Source of the DNA: Dallia pectoralis
Lineage: Eukaryota; Chordata; Actinopteri; Esociformes; Umbridae
Length of the DNA stretch: 64,000 nt
NCBI GenBank assembly: GCA_029465975.1
Contig: CM055743.1
Location: 14,178,410 to 14,242,409, forward strand
Direction of reading: 5' to 3'
The translations under genes were made by a program, and so were the position numbers. Of the stretch, positions 40,780 through 53,263 are shown in pieces. Under the pieces are notes generated by a model. It had not been told where the DNA came from. It saw nothing but the letters and a program-made list of their open reading frames with translations, and made no database searches. Each line of letters opens with the position of its first letter. The first letter of the stretch is position 1.

Positions 40780-42142
40780 CACGATCTAGGTGTTGTGAAG
40801 AGGAAAGCCAGGCCCAGGGTGCGTATATCTGTTTGAAAACAGGTTTATTTAATGGCGGAAAAAACACGATACACTACAAATGAAATGAAACTGCGCATAT
40901 ACAGTGACATACTAATAACCTCACGACAGCACTCAGACACAACGCTCAACCTACACATTGATGTTGCATGGAAACAATATAAAACCTTGTCGCTTTTATA
41001 ACAAACATAAGCACCGAATCTAAACCTGCTGTGCCCACTCTAATCACCCACATCGGATTCTTGTGACTTCAAACTTATAATTACCCTTAGGGAACTGCAA
41101 CGCCCTCCTAGCCCCCAATTGCCCCTCCCCCAAACCCCCCCAAAGGCCCTGGCTCCCAATCAGGCCTGGCAATGTCAAGTGCAGAGAAGGTAGGGAAGGC
41201 GGGGAACCGCCTGAGGAGGTGGTTCTAGCGGTGGCTCCAGCCACAGTGTTTTGCCCCACTGTTTTGGCAGGGACCAGCTATGTTACGGCGGCAGGGACCG
41301 GCTCTGGGTATCGGGGGAGGGACCCCTACTCCAGGAGCTCGGGTGGAGGAGGAACAGGGGTGACCGGCTCTGGAACGCCGTTGGCGGGGTCCGGCACAGT
41401 CACACCGTAGGCATGCTGGACCCACAGGTGGTCTTACCCGGCATCTAGGTGCTGGCACAGGGAACACCTGCTGCTTGGGACCAACACATTGTGAACCCCC
41501 CTTGCTCTCCTCCGCGGCCCTCCTTTTCGTCCACCCCTTTAGCTCCCCCCCAAAAACTGGTGTTGGTGCTTTAAATCCTTTGGAGGACGGCGGAACCGGT
41601 CTTGAGGGTCTCTCTGGTGGCTTTGAGATTTTCCTTTTAGGTGGTCCAGAACGGGAAGGGGGGAACACGGCCCTGCTCAGCCAGAATGGGAAATGGCACA
41701 GCTGCTCCTCTGTCCTGGAACCTTGAGGGCCCACGCACCTCACATCCTCGACTGCCTTTTGTGAGTCTTCTGCTCGACAGCTGCGCTTCCTTCACCAACT
41801 GCCTGAAGCGCAGCGTGCCGAGCAGGAGACTCACCACTACATCACTTCTTCCATTTACATAGTATTATTTTCTCTTTTCTAGGTACTTTTTATCTGTGAT
41901 GTGAAAACATGTCATTTGAAAACACATTGAAACTTAAGAAACATTAATTGAGTCATTTACATTTCTTGAATTAAGGATGTCCGTTCTCTGTGGTCTTGTC
42001 GCAGCTCGTTATGCAAAAGTCAGTGGAATGTTTCAAGTCTGAAGTTTGAATGTTTTGAAGAGCCTACAGAAGATATACCACATGAGTTACATTTAGTTCG
42101 TTTGTCAAACTTCGACCGCCTCTTCGCCAAATGGGATTTCCC
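40780..42142. other. GC-rich intergenic block upstream of GPCR stop
   Basis: Starts GTGTCACGATCTAGGTGTTG, a form common at ends of fish interspersed elements. A Pro/Arg-rich minus-strand frame at 41225-41743 shows no domain I recognise. It may be retroelement debris. The last 250 bp are probable 3' UTR of the minus-strand GPCR. Confidence 0.35.
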
Positions 42143-43180
42143 TCAGATCTTGATCACTTGAGTATTGCTGACCAGCATTGATGGTTGTGACGCAGAACCA
42201 GAGGCATCGTTATGCACCGCGGAATTGTTACACTGCGTGTTGCGTCCGTCCTCGTCCTCAGCCAGCGCCCGCTGGTACACCCCGATTATGCTCCGCCCGA
42301 ACCTGGATCCTCTCACGTTCAGACCCATGCAGAAGTACAGCAGCGGATTGATGCAACTGTTGAAGTAGGCCAGGAATTTAGCTGCACTCAGTCCAGCCTG
42401 CAACCCGTTAGTCTTTTTTATCATAACTCTGGCCAGTAGGATACAATGGTAAGGTGCCCAGCATATGAAGAAGGCGCAAACCAGCAATGCCAGGATGCGG
42501 AGAGGACGTGTCTTTCCCAATAGGCGGGTACGTTTGATCCCCAGCCCGGCCAGGATATAGCAACTGAGGATGATGAGGAACGGGAGCAAGAAACCGCACA
42601 GGAAGCGAATGGCGTTAAGCGCTAGATCGTCACCCTCTGTGGTCTCCCCATCCTTCATCGAGCACTGGTCTAGGTTGTTTTTGTCCTGGCAGATCTGGCG
42701 GTAGGCAAAGTAAGGTCCGCTCAAAATGGCGGCCGCTAGCCACACAGCGCCGCTCACCAGGCGAGCAGCGCAGAGCGTACGGCGATTTTTGGTAATTATG
42801 GGATGCCAGATGCACAGCGCCCGGTCGATGCTGATGATGGCGAGCAGGAAGACGCTGCAGAACATGTTGGCGTACTTGAAGAAGCCATTGAACTTGCAGA
42901 GGAACTCGCCGAACAGCCAGTAGTTGTAAAAACGCTTGATTAATGGAAGCGAGTAGGTGACGCAGAAGATGAGGTCGGCCACGGCCAGGTTCACCAGCCA
43001 CACGTTGGTCACAGTGGGCTTGAGCTTGAAACCAGCCACCCAGATGACCATCGAGTTCCCGGTAGTTCCCAGAACAATGGTCAGAGTGTGCAGGACCATA
43101 AGGAAGTTTTTCATTACAGCGTCCGCGTTCACCGCAGTGCCATTCTCCTCTTTGCCGATGCAGGTGGCGTTGGATGTCAT
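42143..43180 (-). CDS. chemoattractant-type class A GPCR, copy 1 (intact)
   Basis: 345 residues from the ATG just after a TTTTCACAG acceptor; an upstream in-frame ATG at 43270 lies inside the presumed intron, so I reject it. It has N-glycosylation sites at Asn4 and Asn13, the TM1 GN motif (Asn42), TM2 NLAVAD (Asp69), TM3 Cys95 with DRA at 119-121 in place of DRY, TM6 CWAPYH and TM7 NSCINPLLYF. The tail includes YQRALAEDEDG and a Ser-rich C-terminus. NSMVIWVAGFK, NLAVAD and the RALAEDE tail recall the formyl-peptide/chemerin/C3a receptor group. It presumably signals through Gi at the plasma membrane of leukocytes, which is inferred from the family. The ligand is unknown. The exact orthologue (cmklr-like, fpr-like or other) cannot be named without a tree. 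Confidence 0.9.
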   Translation of the reverse strand: MTSNATCIGKEENGTAVNADAVMKNFLMVLHTLTIVLGTTGNSMVIWVAGFKLKPTVTNVWLVNLAVADLIFCVTYSLPLIKRFYNYWLFGEFLCKFNGFFKYANMFCSVFLLAIISIDRALCIWHPIITKNRRTLCAARLVSGAVWLAAAILSGPYFAYRQICQDKNNLDQCSMKDGETTEGDDLALNAIRFLCGFLLPFLIILSCYILAGLGIKRTRLLGKTRPLRILALLVCAFFICWAPYHCILLARVMIKKTNGLQAGLSAAKFLAYFNSCINPLLYFCMGLNVRGSRFGRSIIGVYQRALAEDEDGRNTQCNNSAVHNDASGSASQPSMLVSNTQVIKI

Positions 43181-43181
43181 T

Positions 43182-45090
43182 CTGTGAAAAGACGGAGGGA
43201 GAACCAACTGTAAATACATAGAGTGACAAGTCATAAAAGTGTCGAACTGTTTTCTCGAACAGCTATTCAATCTGGTTGTATTATTGGAATAATGACAGAA
43301 CAGAACTCTTTATATTCCTGACTTAATAATAATGAATAATAATTATTTTCAGGAAGTACTGTCGTTAGGTGGGATTTTCGCTGATGTGGTCAAATCAGAC
43401 ATCCAAATCCAGTTCTGTGTTTGGTTGTGTCGTACACATGCAGTGACACTGTGTGTGTGTGTGTGTGTTTGTTTACCTATGTTACCAAGGTCTGGGATGA
43501 TTCTGTCCACCTTTCCAAGTGTTACCTGCTGTATTTATTTCAACTTGCACACCCTCATTCATTTATGTTTCAACACTAGATTAAACCAACTATAAACGGT
43601 CCTGCACACTGCTTTTAACACTATGATCTGCCAACTGGGTTATCACTGCATAAGGTATCTATATCTCCTTTTTAGACGTGAGCATTGAAATGTAATGCTT
43701 TGGCTTGTGATTGACATGACAACTTCCTTGTCCCGATATTCTCTCCTTACAAGTCTTCATAGAAATCTGTTTGGTATCTCAAGGCAAAATTCCATATCAC
43801 CATTCTCATTCCCACCAGGTTGCAGACCAAAAATATTTTGTCTCGTTGTCTGGCAACCAAATATTATGGAGCTGTGAACTCACTTCACCGTTTAGGTAAA
43901 AACATTAATCCACCAATCCATCAGGTCTTGGTCTTTATTTTCTAGACAACAGTTGACACACGTTAACTTTTATAATTTCATTACGCCTAGAATCTTTGGC
44001 ATTGCTTCTGTTATGAATATAGAGATTGCTACTTGACTTGGTGTTTAATGCTATGTTTGCTTTGTCTCATTTATGTAAAAGTGTCGTTACTTTAATTTAC
44101 TTTTTGTAATAAGTCTTAGAAAACAAGAACTTTTTATATCTAGCCTAGACCTAACTCTATTAAATAATTATTTACTGGGATTTTATCTGTAAATCAGTAA
44201 ATCATCACTTTATTGCTTAAGAACTTTAGGTGTGGCATGTTGGCTGTGATTAGGATATGTACATAGAAGACAACACAAATGTAATTATTTATTTGTATAT
44301 AGAGCCAAGTATTTAAAAGTTATTTTGATGCTGCTACAGATTTGTGAAGCTGGCATGTGACTAAATTGCATACAAATAAAAAAAACGGTATAACATTTGG
44401 ATAATCTCAGGGATTGGTTTATTTTTATAACACCAGATACAGGGCCAGCCTAATATAATGAAATGGGGATACAGAAATGACATCATTCAGTGTTGTTTTA
44501 ATAAGCCAAATAGCCAAAACCATTGGGCCCTAGCTCTGCAATGCACATTTCAGTCTTTCGGAAACAACCACCCTTCAGTGCTTTTCAGGCACTAAAGTGT
44601 AGTTTTGCAACAAATGCCATGACAAACAAAAATATCCAGTCACAGCCTTTATAGATTTATTTTCCAAAAGTTATATATAGAGAAATAGGACCACTTTTAT
44701 AACCACTTTGTAAGGCAATTATACAGAAAAGCCAAACAATGGATATTTATTTCAAACACATTGCAGTTCTAAATTATACATAAAAAATTTAAAAAATCTG
44801 TGTATTTACAGAGTTGAGTGAGTCATAAGGAATGGTCTTTGGTAAAATAAGTGTGAATGTGTATTGTGAAAAACGTTGTTTTATTTGTCTACACTACAGC
44901 ATATATTAATTGACTAAGTCATCTGTCATAGAATACCATCAATTAGCAAAATAAAACACATCTGTCTATTACAACATCTACAGTTTTCTATCTTCTGTAA
45001 TCACAACTGTCAAAAGGCAAGAAACTTAATGAACAGTTTGCCACAAAAAGGTGTTCTAACGTTGTTATAATTCATATTATTAATCCCTAC
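43182..45090 (-). other. 5' UTR intron of GPCR copy 1
   Basis: A/T-rich, with a short (TG)n at 43450-43468. The segment at 43670-43880 (GAGCATTGAAATGTAATG ... TTGTCTGGCAACCAA) is paralogous to 61790-62040, upstream of GPCR copy 2, so the duplication included upstream sequence. Confidence 0.5.
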
Positions 45091-45180
45091 CTGTGAGTTG
45101 ATGGGCTCCAGCAGTATCTCCAGATGTATCTGAGCTGCAAGTTAGTTCCAGCAGCTGAGCAACTTATAATCTGTGTTATA
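45091..45180 (-). promoter_or_regulatory. probable 5' UTR exon and TATA promoter of GPCR copy 1
   Basis: On the minus strand, CATCAACTCACAG|GTAGGG is a good donor that could splice to TTTTCACAG|AATG at 43181 across a 1.9-kb intron. About 80-90 bp upstream, ACTATTTATAACACAG supplies a TATA-like element. This is inference from sequence signals only. Confidence 0.45.
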
Positions 45181-46980
45181 AATAGTTCGGTCTCTCCCTA
45201 CAGCTCTAACTTTCTTCTCTGTCAAACTGGCGCGTCATTTTTTAAGGATGTAACCCCAAGTCACTAGCCCGGTTACATGGAATCTGCCCATGTAAAGGCG
45301 GATGTAAAAATGTAGAGCATGTGAGGCAATCTGATGTGCATTTCAATGTGTACTGTGATGTGATAGTGTGAACGCACAAAGTGTGGTCGGAGGATGACTG
45401 TCAGAACCGATTATTCAACAGGACTACTGTGTTACACGAGTGAAGTGGCCACAAAGAACAGATTAGTCCTGAGAACTTCCTCTGTCCCTCGCGTTCCCTC
45501 TCTCACTCTCTCCTTTGTCTCACTTGGTCCCGAACTCGTCCCCACATTGTTCATCTGGCCAGGTTATTTGACCGGTGTAGACAATTTAAACATACACTGC
45601 GATCTGACGTTTGAAGTGTCAATGTAAAAGATCGGGAAAATATCTGCTTCTGTGTCACATCTGTGGAGAAGTAAAAGAAGTTAACTTCCTCTTTCTTTCA
45701 CAAGCTATTCTTTTTTTTCTCTCTCACTCTCTCACTCTCTCACTCTCTCTCCCATCCCTCTCTCTGCTGTATTATTTTTAGGGTGATTCATTTGTTTTAC
45801 TTGATTGCTCGTTTGATATAGAATATAACTCAAGCATGGGGAGTAATTAGTAATAGACTGAAAAACATTTGTGCAAAGATTATATATATTTCCAAAAACA
45901 TCAATAGGATTTTATTGCAGAACTGTATACAGAGCTTTGTAGAACCAACTGTATCTTGGAGCCAAGTCGACTTGTTCGCTCCAACTTGATGCTACTCTCT
46001 GTTGGAAGGCTAGTCTTAGAATTTAGTCTTTTAACAGTTTTTAACATTTAACTCATCAAAACACAATTTATCAGTTTTTATTACACAAACCTCTCTTGCA
46101 GTCATACTCTTTTTGCCCGAACTCAATCCCAATTGTCACTTGTCATGTAGAAAACCTTACTGTTTACTAAAAATAAACTGGACTCAAATAATCTCAACTC
46201 GAACACGCCTAACGAGCACTCGTCGAGATGTAAACACAGCACAACAAGCAAACGAGTCGTATGACAACTGGTTATCAGGATGCTGACATGAATACATTGA
46301 TCACTCACCAGATTCGTGACACTGCACTTGACCACGTCCTGATATGACACGACATGTTGCAGCACACGGCCGTAATGTGAAAAATTGCAATCAGAAGTGT
46401 TATGCATAAAACACTCGTGGGTTTGGAGAAAAGTGAAAGCAAACTCTGGCAGTGTGATGACTAGTATGACTAGTCGTCGTCTTTTCGTTCCTTTTGTGTT
46501 GTTCTCACATTCTCCTTCAGGTTTGATTATGCACACCTGGTTTGAGTTTGTTAATTAGCGGGGTTGCACTGAGTAGTCACTCATCATCCATCCAGTCCAA
46601 AATGAGAGTTGGTCTGTATTGTAGTAGACACTATTAAATACCGTGAATTCAGCTTTAACTTCTTTCTTTAGGAAAAAAAAGCCTTACCAAAATATTGTAC
46701 AACCATGCATACCTCACAACTCATAGGCTTAATCCCAGTGTCCGGCCTGAACCCGAAGCACTGAACCCTTATAGACTTTATTGACGTCAAATGGTAAGTG
46801 ATTGAGTGCTGCAAGGGCACAACATGCTGTAAATAGGAATGGGACTGCACTTTATCACGTTACCTTGACGACGCTGAAACATGTTGCTTTTTATTTACCG
46901 TTTATTACTTTCTTCATTATGCCAACATAGGATAAACTACACACAGCTCTGGCTATATGGACCACCAGTGAGCTTTGTGA
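45181..46980. other. intergenic, no gene recognised
   Basis: Contains a CTCTCACTCTCTC tract at about 45718-45765 and A/T-rich unique sequence. A 137-codon minus-strand frame (46123-46536) has no recognisable family. Confidence 0.4.
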
Positions 46981-47229
46981 TTTTACTTACATGTTAACTT
47001 TTTCAACCATGTTGACTCCTTCCACGCTTGTTTGTTTAGCGTTGTTTGTATTTTTTTCTCTTCAGAGACGCGTTTTTCCGGATTTTTCTCTTGCTTCCAG
47101 GCATCCCCTAGCAATACCCACTTTTCAGTTAACAACTCCTTGTCCAACTACGACATCTAGTGGGCTACGAGTGGTGGAGCACATTTCTGTTATTTACCAC
47201 TGGGTTTGTCACACAGCTGAAATGGGTTT

Positions 47230-47700
47230 ATGATGTTGGCAGTGAGACATCAAAAATATGTCCAAATATGATATTGAAAAAATGCTGTTTAGCCCAAGAT
47301 ATTGTCTCTGCACTTCGTCAAAGGGATGTAATACAACTCTGCAATGCGTGGCATATTCTTTCACCCTGTATCTTCACCTCAGACCTTGTGACCAGTAAGA
47401 CCTGATAAGGACCCTCCCGTTTGGTTCCCAATGTGTCAGTAACATGTTCCTGTACCAAAACCCGTTGTATCTGTTCAATATCATGACCCTGTTCTGGAAC
47501 TTCTCCATGCATCTCTCACTTGCTGCTCTGCTCTTTTAACAACCTCTCTGAATGTCATGCAGTAATTATGGAGAGTATCGTGAGATGTATGTCAGCCAGG
47601 TCAAAAGTGACTAGCGAGGACATTAGTCATCCAGTGATGACTTCAAATGGACTCAACCCCGTGGTTTCGTTGTGTGTAGCCCATATAGAAGTTCCATCTC
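47230..47700 (-). pseudogene. endogenous retrovirus pol remnant (integrase C-terminus)
   Basis: The minus strand shows a TTGLSPFEVITG motif and, about 75 codons later, KREGPYQVLLVT followed by a diverged tail. Spacing and motifs match the C-terminal part of gammaretrovirus-like integrases. Several stop codons and later frame loss make it nonfunctional. The rest of pol, gag and env are not recognisable nearby. Confidence 0.65.
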
Positions 47701-48837
47701 TCCGCTTCACTTTTTCTTGATCCATCTTTGGGAGTCTCTTTCAGTTATTCATCGTTTTTGATCTCTGTCTTGCATTTCTCTGTGTGTCAATGTGTCCACG
47801 ACATATCACAGAACCCCCCCCAACTCCCGTAGCTCATCTTCTTCCTGTTTTGCACAAGAAGCAGGCAGCATCGTCGCTTCAGCTCAGGTACCTATCAACA
47901 ACTGGATGTTGAATTTTTTATTTCAGCCAGAACTGCATCACAGCCAGAACAGTCAACGACCAGCACATTTTATTCCGTGTTTTTTGATAATTGTTTGAAT
48001 TTCACACCATATTTTTTGTAAATCAGTCGACTTCCAGGAACCATCTTTATCTACATTTAACCAATTTATGCGATTTAGTGCAGCATATCCGCAGTCTTGA
48101 GACTGCTCTGTGTTCTGAGTTTTGGTACGACAATCATTATGATGAAACAAACTACAACCATGTTTAAAATTCTGGACCAATGTTCATCAGGTAAGTAAGC
48201 ATTTACGAGAGTCCCCAAAGATCAGGTCAACTCTGTTACACTCAACAAAAAAAGAAATAGCTAAATAATGCTGCATTCCACAAGTGACAGGAAGTTACAG
48301 GAAGTTGCATCATAGCTCTAGCAGAAGGCTGATAATTTGCATACTAAACAATGTTACCATAACAAAATAAACCCAAACAACAGTTTACTTTTTACATCAT
48401 GATAAATATGCATAAGCAGGGGCGGAACTTTGATTTTTATTTTGGGGGGGACATTCATGTAGGACTCCTCAGTACCTAAATCGATAGACCCTCTGATAAC
48501 TCACATCCTGCTTAAAAATGTCACAATATCCGTTTCAATCTCTTTATCTTGTTGATGCTTGAATACGTGAGAAAAAGTGAGCTATAGCGCAGCTCTCACG
48601 GAACTCATCAACTGGCTAGTAAAGTTCAAGTAGCTAAATTCCTCAATTAGCTAGCTACAGTACTGCATACAAATGTGTGATATTTGGTTGTTATCTGTCA
48701 TCTATCTACCTTAGCAGCACTGTGAATTGCTTCAGGCAGGACTAGCTTGCCACATCAACATCATCATTTCCTAATTGACGTCTGGCCACCATCTGAAAGT
48801 TGACTGCTCTGCCATAATCTGCATGAAAAATAGAATA

Positions 48838-49145
48838 TTTTGAGAAAAATGTCAAGGCTGAAAATAATCTAGTTGAATAAATTGAGAAAAATGTCAAGGC
48901 TGAAAATTTTCAACAATCAAAAGGAAGAACCAATGACTGCCAACTCCCATGATTATTTTTATAACATAAACCAAACATGCGCTAAAACACTGAACAATAA
49001 TAGTTTAAAATCAAACAGCAAAAAATCTGATGAAAAAAAATAAAAAGGTTTTCAACAATAATATATTAAAAAGAAACAAAAGGAAGAACCAATGACTGCC
49101 AACTCCCATGTTTTCTCATTATTTTTATAACATAAACCAAACATG
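48838..49145 (+). repeat. local duplicated segments
   Basis: AAAGGAAGAACCAATGACTG then CCAACTCCCATG plus the following ATTTTTATAACATAAACC occurs at about 48918-48980 and again at 49077-49145. TTGAGAAAAATGTCAAGGCT occurs at about 48839 and 48883. These are unequal tandem duplications. Confidence 0.85.
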
Positions 49146-49379
49146 TCCAAATGATTAGATGATTAGACTCATGGATTAAATGAATGTTGGATGTCTGGAG
49201 ATATCAGCAGAACATTGCCTGGGATTGCATGCAAAGAGATACTTCCCCCGGTGAATTTCAAGAAATACAAGTTATTATGTGAAGGAGAACTTGTGGCCAA
49301 GTGCAGAAAACATGGTTTTCTAGTATTGCTTCATATTTACGATTGGTAAATATCCTATGTATATCTATATATCATATTC

Positions 49380-50555
49380 TGTCACGTCACGCGCTGCCGG
49401 TGAGATCCTCATTCGAAGCTCAGAAACTGTTTTTTTGTCATTATTGAACTCACCTGTGTTTCTGATCACCTTACCAATTTAAGTTCTTTCGCTCCTCAGT
49501 TGTCTTGTTGGTCCTTGTTCGGATCTCATTCCATGTAACATTGTTCTGTTACTGTTCTTTGTTGTTTTAATTTAATCATCGTTGTTTTATTTAAGTCCTT
49601 GTTTTTCCCACACCTGAGTCCTGACTCCTGTTTCTAACGTTAAACCGACCACAGCGACGGGCACGGCGGCTGAACATCGGATTCGGGAGAGAGGGCAAGT
49701 GCTCGTTCGCTCTATAGTGCACCCATACAGTTTTTATTTGAGGGGGTGGATGGGTGCAGTGACCTGATCTAACAGGCACGTAGAGTGCCCGCGTCTTTAG
49801 GAGGCACTCAAATTCAAATATTACAATAATTTTCAGACATCTTGATGAAAAAATACGTCCTTCCAAGACTAGATGTCTGGGATTGGGAGGCAGGAAACCA
49901 GCGCAGGGCCAACAAAGGACATTTATTGAACAAAAATTAAACTATAACAGAGAAACACACAACAAAGACTATATAAGCATACCCAGACACTGGCGTAAAC
50001 CGAACAAAGGCCGACAAGACACACTTTGAAAGGAAGAACTTGTATTGGGACAGTGATTGGGGCATCAGGTGAGGCAATCAACAATGAAACCAGATTAGAA
50101 ACCAGTCATTCATTAAATGCGCCAAACACCTTATATGTGATTTTTGTTCCTTGTAATTTATCTTTTAAAAGTTTACACATTGAAATGTACACATCATTAA
50201 GAAATACCATTATCAAGAAATACCATTATCCTTTTGGAACATGCTTAGTTATGTCATGGATTAAAAGTAATCTGGAAGCAGATGCGAGAACTAAACTTAT
50301 AATAGTGTTGAGGACAAGGACCCAAACTCAAGGTGTACAAATGAGCAACGGTCAAAAAGAGCAAGGTAGAGAGTACACTTAACACAAGCAATTATACGAT
50401 TTAACATTTACTGTGAAGAACTGTGTCTAAACACACAACTTAAAGGCAATCAGCAGCACTGAAGGAAACTGTGTGGTGTATAAACAGGCAGTGATTATGG
50501 GGACCAGGTGTGTAATTGGGTAGGGCAGAGGGGCGGGGCAGAGACGGGACAGAGA
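49380..50555. mobile_element. LTR-like interspersed fragments
   Basis: 49386-49640 (+) has a promoter/tail-like organisation ending CACACCTGAGTCCTGACTCC. 49870-50555 looks like related material in the reverse direction (GGGATTGGGAGGCAGGAAAC, AACAAAGGACATTTATTGAA; later GGACAAGGACCCAAACTCAA and GACCAGGTGTGTAATTGGG). The class is not certain. Confidence 0.4.
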
Positions 50556-50760
50556 GTCACTCTTCTTTACTGGGCTTTCCTTTGGTTTCCTCTTCTTCCT
50601 GACCAGGTGTGAGATGTCAGAAGCTAGAGACGTGGAGGGAGTGTTTACGTTGGTGGATCTGACCCGACTCAAAGATCCAGATGTCCCGACACTTTGACAA
50701 CTTCCATCTGGTTCTGGAAACACAGAACCACCGGCCAGAGTCTCCTGCATTAAAGCCTTT
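50556..50760 (-). pseudogene. NASP-like exon fragment
   Basis: The minus strand reads KALMQETLAGGS after a CTGCTGCAG acceptor-like site, then a Ser/Thr linker and SLASDISHLVRKKRKPKESP then VKKSD. DISHLVRKKRKP is the signature near the C-terminus of the histone chaperone NASP (nuclear localisation region). The frame then runs into LTR-like sequence, so the exon is truncated. No TPR exons of NASP are visible in the window. It is a relic or a captured exon. Confidence 0.65.
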
Positions 50761-52010
50761 GCTGCAGCAGCCAATGTAAGAGTTTAATACTTTTTTCCCT
50801 AGTTTCCATAATATAGAAATACATATATTAATAATACAAGAGATATTTTTAGCGTACATAAAGGAGTTCACAGACTCCAAAACATCATACTTTAAAAACG
50901 ATAATGTTTGATGAATTTTCCTCAGCGTTACTGCGTTCAGGGTTCGCACATGACCTGGCCCTGGGGATGTGTGCAGCCTCTCCACATTCAGACACGTACA
51001 CAACAACCATAACAGTTAGAAGATTTTCAAGACCCCTCTGGCCTCTATCTGGCTAATTCTTACTACATGTTATGTATGGGGGGAAGAAAGCACCCCTAAC
51101 ACATTTGTTAAAGCACAAAACACCCTGAAATAAGAATAAGAATATGCCTGTACTACGGAATTCATGTTATTGAGTTTGTACGCGCACGTGCACACGCACA
51201 CATAATGCTATAAACGACGGGTTCAGACAATAACACAGAGGAATTCAACAACCATGATTCACATCTGATAGTTCCACACTGGGATCAAACCAGTGGTTCT
51301 CTGATCACAAACGCATGTAACCGTGGTAACTAGTCTTTGAGCGGTGCAGACATGTGCCCATGTTCGTATACTGTGATTGGTCGACAGGTTCTCGCAGCTC
51401 CCTCGGTCCCAGGGAAATATTACCACACCAACCCCTCTTACTCCACTCATCATTTAAAGAGAAAAATGAGTTTCATGCGAGTGCAATCTGTTCGACTGCG
51501 CAAGACAAATGGTATGCGACAATTTCCAGTAGACCATACATACGCATACATACGATCTGCATGCATCAGCACAGTTGAGTGGAGTACACAATAATGTACA
51601 AATGTACCTTTAATCTTGAGGGCTCCAAAAATGTTTCCTTTGGCTAATGTTAGAGTTAGCACACTGGAAAGATTGAGTTTGACAATTTTGTTGACCACCA
51701 AACTAAAAGGTCAGTTTATTCCTCTTTTATTGTCTTTAGGGGAATAAGTGACCGCTGCACTTCCTTCTGTAGAACTGTCCAGACTAAATCCTCTTTCATG
51801 TCTTTCCTCTTTCTTTCTATGTTCTGTAACATTTAATTCCTCCCCCATTGGAAACTAAATAATAAATGAGATATATAAATGAGAGTGAATGACTTGGCCA
51901 TGCACGTGTCATACGGGAATGATAAATGACAGACGTTGGTCTGGTCAAACTACACTGGAAATTAATGTCCTTGTCGGAGAGTTAAGTTGAAATGAAGACA
52001 TAAAGACACT
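50761..52010. other. intergenic, no gene recognised
   Basis: Short frames only, with no repeats of note. Confidence 0.45.
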
Positions 52011-53263
52011 GGGCCATATTCTTCAACCGTTCTTAAGAAGAAATTCGTTCTTAAGACCCACTTACGCAGTTTCCACGAAGATTCTGACATTCACCAATGT
52101 TTACTTATCTGGAATTTGTTCTTAGGAAAGAACAGAATCTACGCACAGTGAAAAGCACTCTTACGCAGATTTGCGCTCTGACATTTTCGTGACAAATCAT
52201 TAGTCTCTGCGTTTTCATCAATTGTACATTGATTTCAATATTATGAAGAATAACATTATGAATAATATTCAATTATTTCAAATATTTGCATATATTTAAC
52301 GCTTTTCTGTGGATGGCACACCCGAGATTACGGTCATTCCGATTAGAGCTGTAACCGGGCATAAAAAGTGAGACCCGACAGAATTCGGCCCGAGCTCGAC
52401 CTGAGCCGGACAGTTTTTATAAAGCCCGAAGGCCGAACCCGGTCATTTTGCTGTCATATTTTAAAAGTGGGATTTTAATCTTTTGGCCGGTGCAACCAAA
52501 TGTATGGGCCACAGTCCTGCCTGCGTTTCACCTCCTCAGCATCCATTTGCTAAATGAAACGCGTACCTGACCACTCATTCACAGCGCAATCCGGAGCGCA
52601 AGAGACCAGGTTCAATCGGGTTCGGGCAAAGATCTGCAGCTCTAATTCCGATTATGTCCTGCCCCGGTCCAGCTCAGTAAGGACAGTGCAAGCCTTCCCC
52701 TCCTGTGGTCAGCATATCTCGTTTGTGTTTGGCAATACTTTTTTCCCCTCAAACTTCACGTCAAACCATTTATTTTTTATGTCATTTTTATGTGGTTCGC
52801 CCTTCCCCTGAAACAGCGTTCACAGAACGAATGATTAAATCCCATGCATCCTTTTTGTATTTGACTTTGCAACTACTGACGCTGCTAAATATTACATAAT
52901 TTTGCCTGTTCACTTATTGCAGAAGTAAGTTTTTTTTCTTTTGGTGTCTGGTCCTCTATACTGTCTATACATGTTGGTTTAGGCATTTTTGCATTCTCCA
53001 CATTTTTACGATGAGTTTCCACTACACCCTGCAGTTTAATGCCCTTTTTTGGGAAATGCCGGGGCGTTTACCTATGCTTATTAGGAAAAACGGACACGCA
53101 CTTTCCATTTACGAAGACGTGGTATTCATCATTATAGGAACGTAGGTGCGAACAATTACCCCACTTAAGAACACGTTGGTGAATTTGAGAAAGACTTTTC
53201 TTAGGACCTTTCTTAGGAACGAATTTAAGAAATAACTTAGGAAAACATTGAAGAATATGGCCC
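52011..53263. mobile_element. 1.25-kb element with terminal inverted repeats
   Basis: The left end GGGCCATATTCTTCAACCGT ... GAAATTCGTTCTTAAGA and the right end ... TTGAAGAATATGGCCC are inverted relatives over about 50 bp, with repeated TTCTTAAGA-type motifs inside. I see no clear target duplication. There is no transposase frame, so it is a nonautonomous DNA element of uncertain superfamily. Confidence 0.7.

Noticed and set aside
41225..41743. Pro/Arg-rich 172-codon minus-strand frame
   Set aside because: No recognisable domain, GC-rich bias, and a competing frame on the other strand. Probably repeat debris.
43181..43270. Extra 30 N-terminal residues for GPCR copy 1 from the ATG at 43270
   Set aside because: A TTTTCACAG acceptor sits immediately before the later ATG, and copy 2 has the same arrangement (TTTTCGCAG|AATGAC). 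The upstream part is therefore probably intron.
46123..46536. 137-codon minus-strand frame
   Set aside because: No homology recognised, no splice or promoter context, and the length is compatible with chance in this composition.
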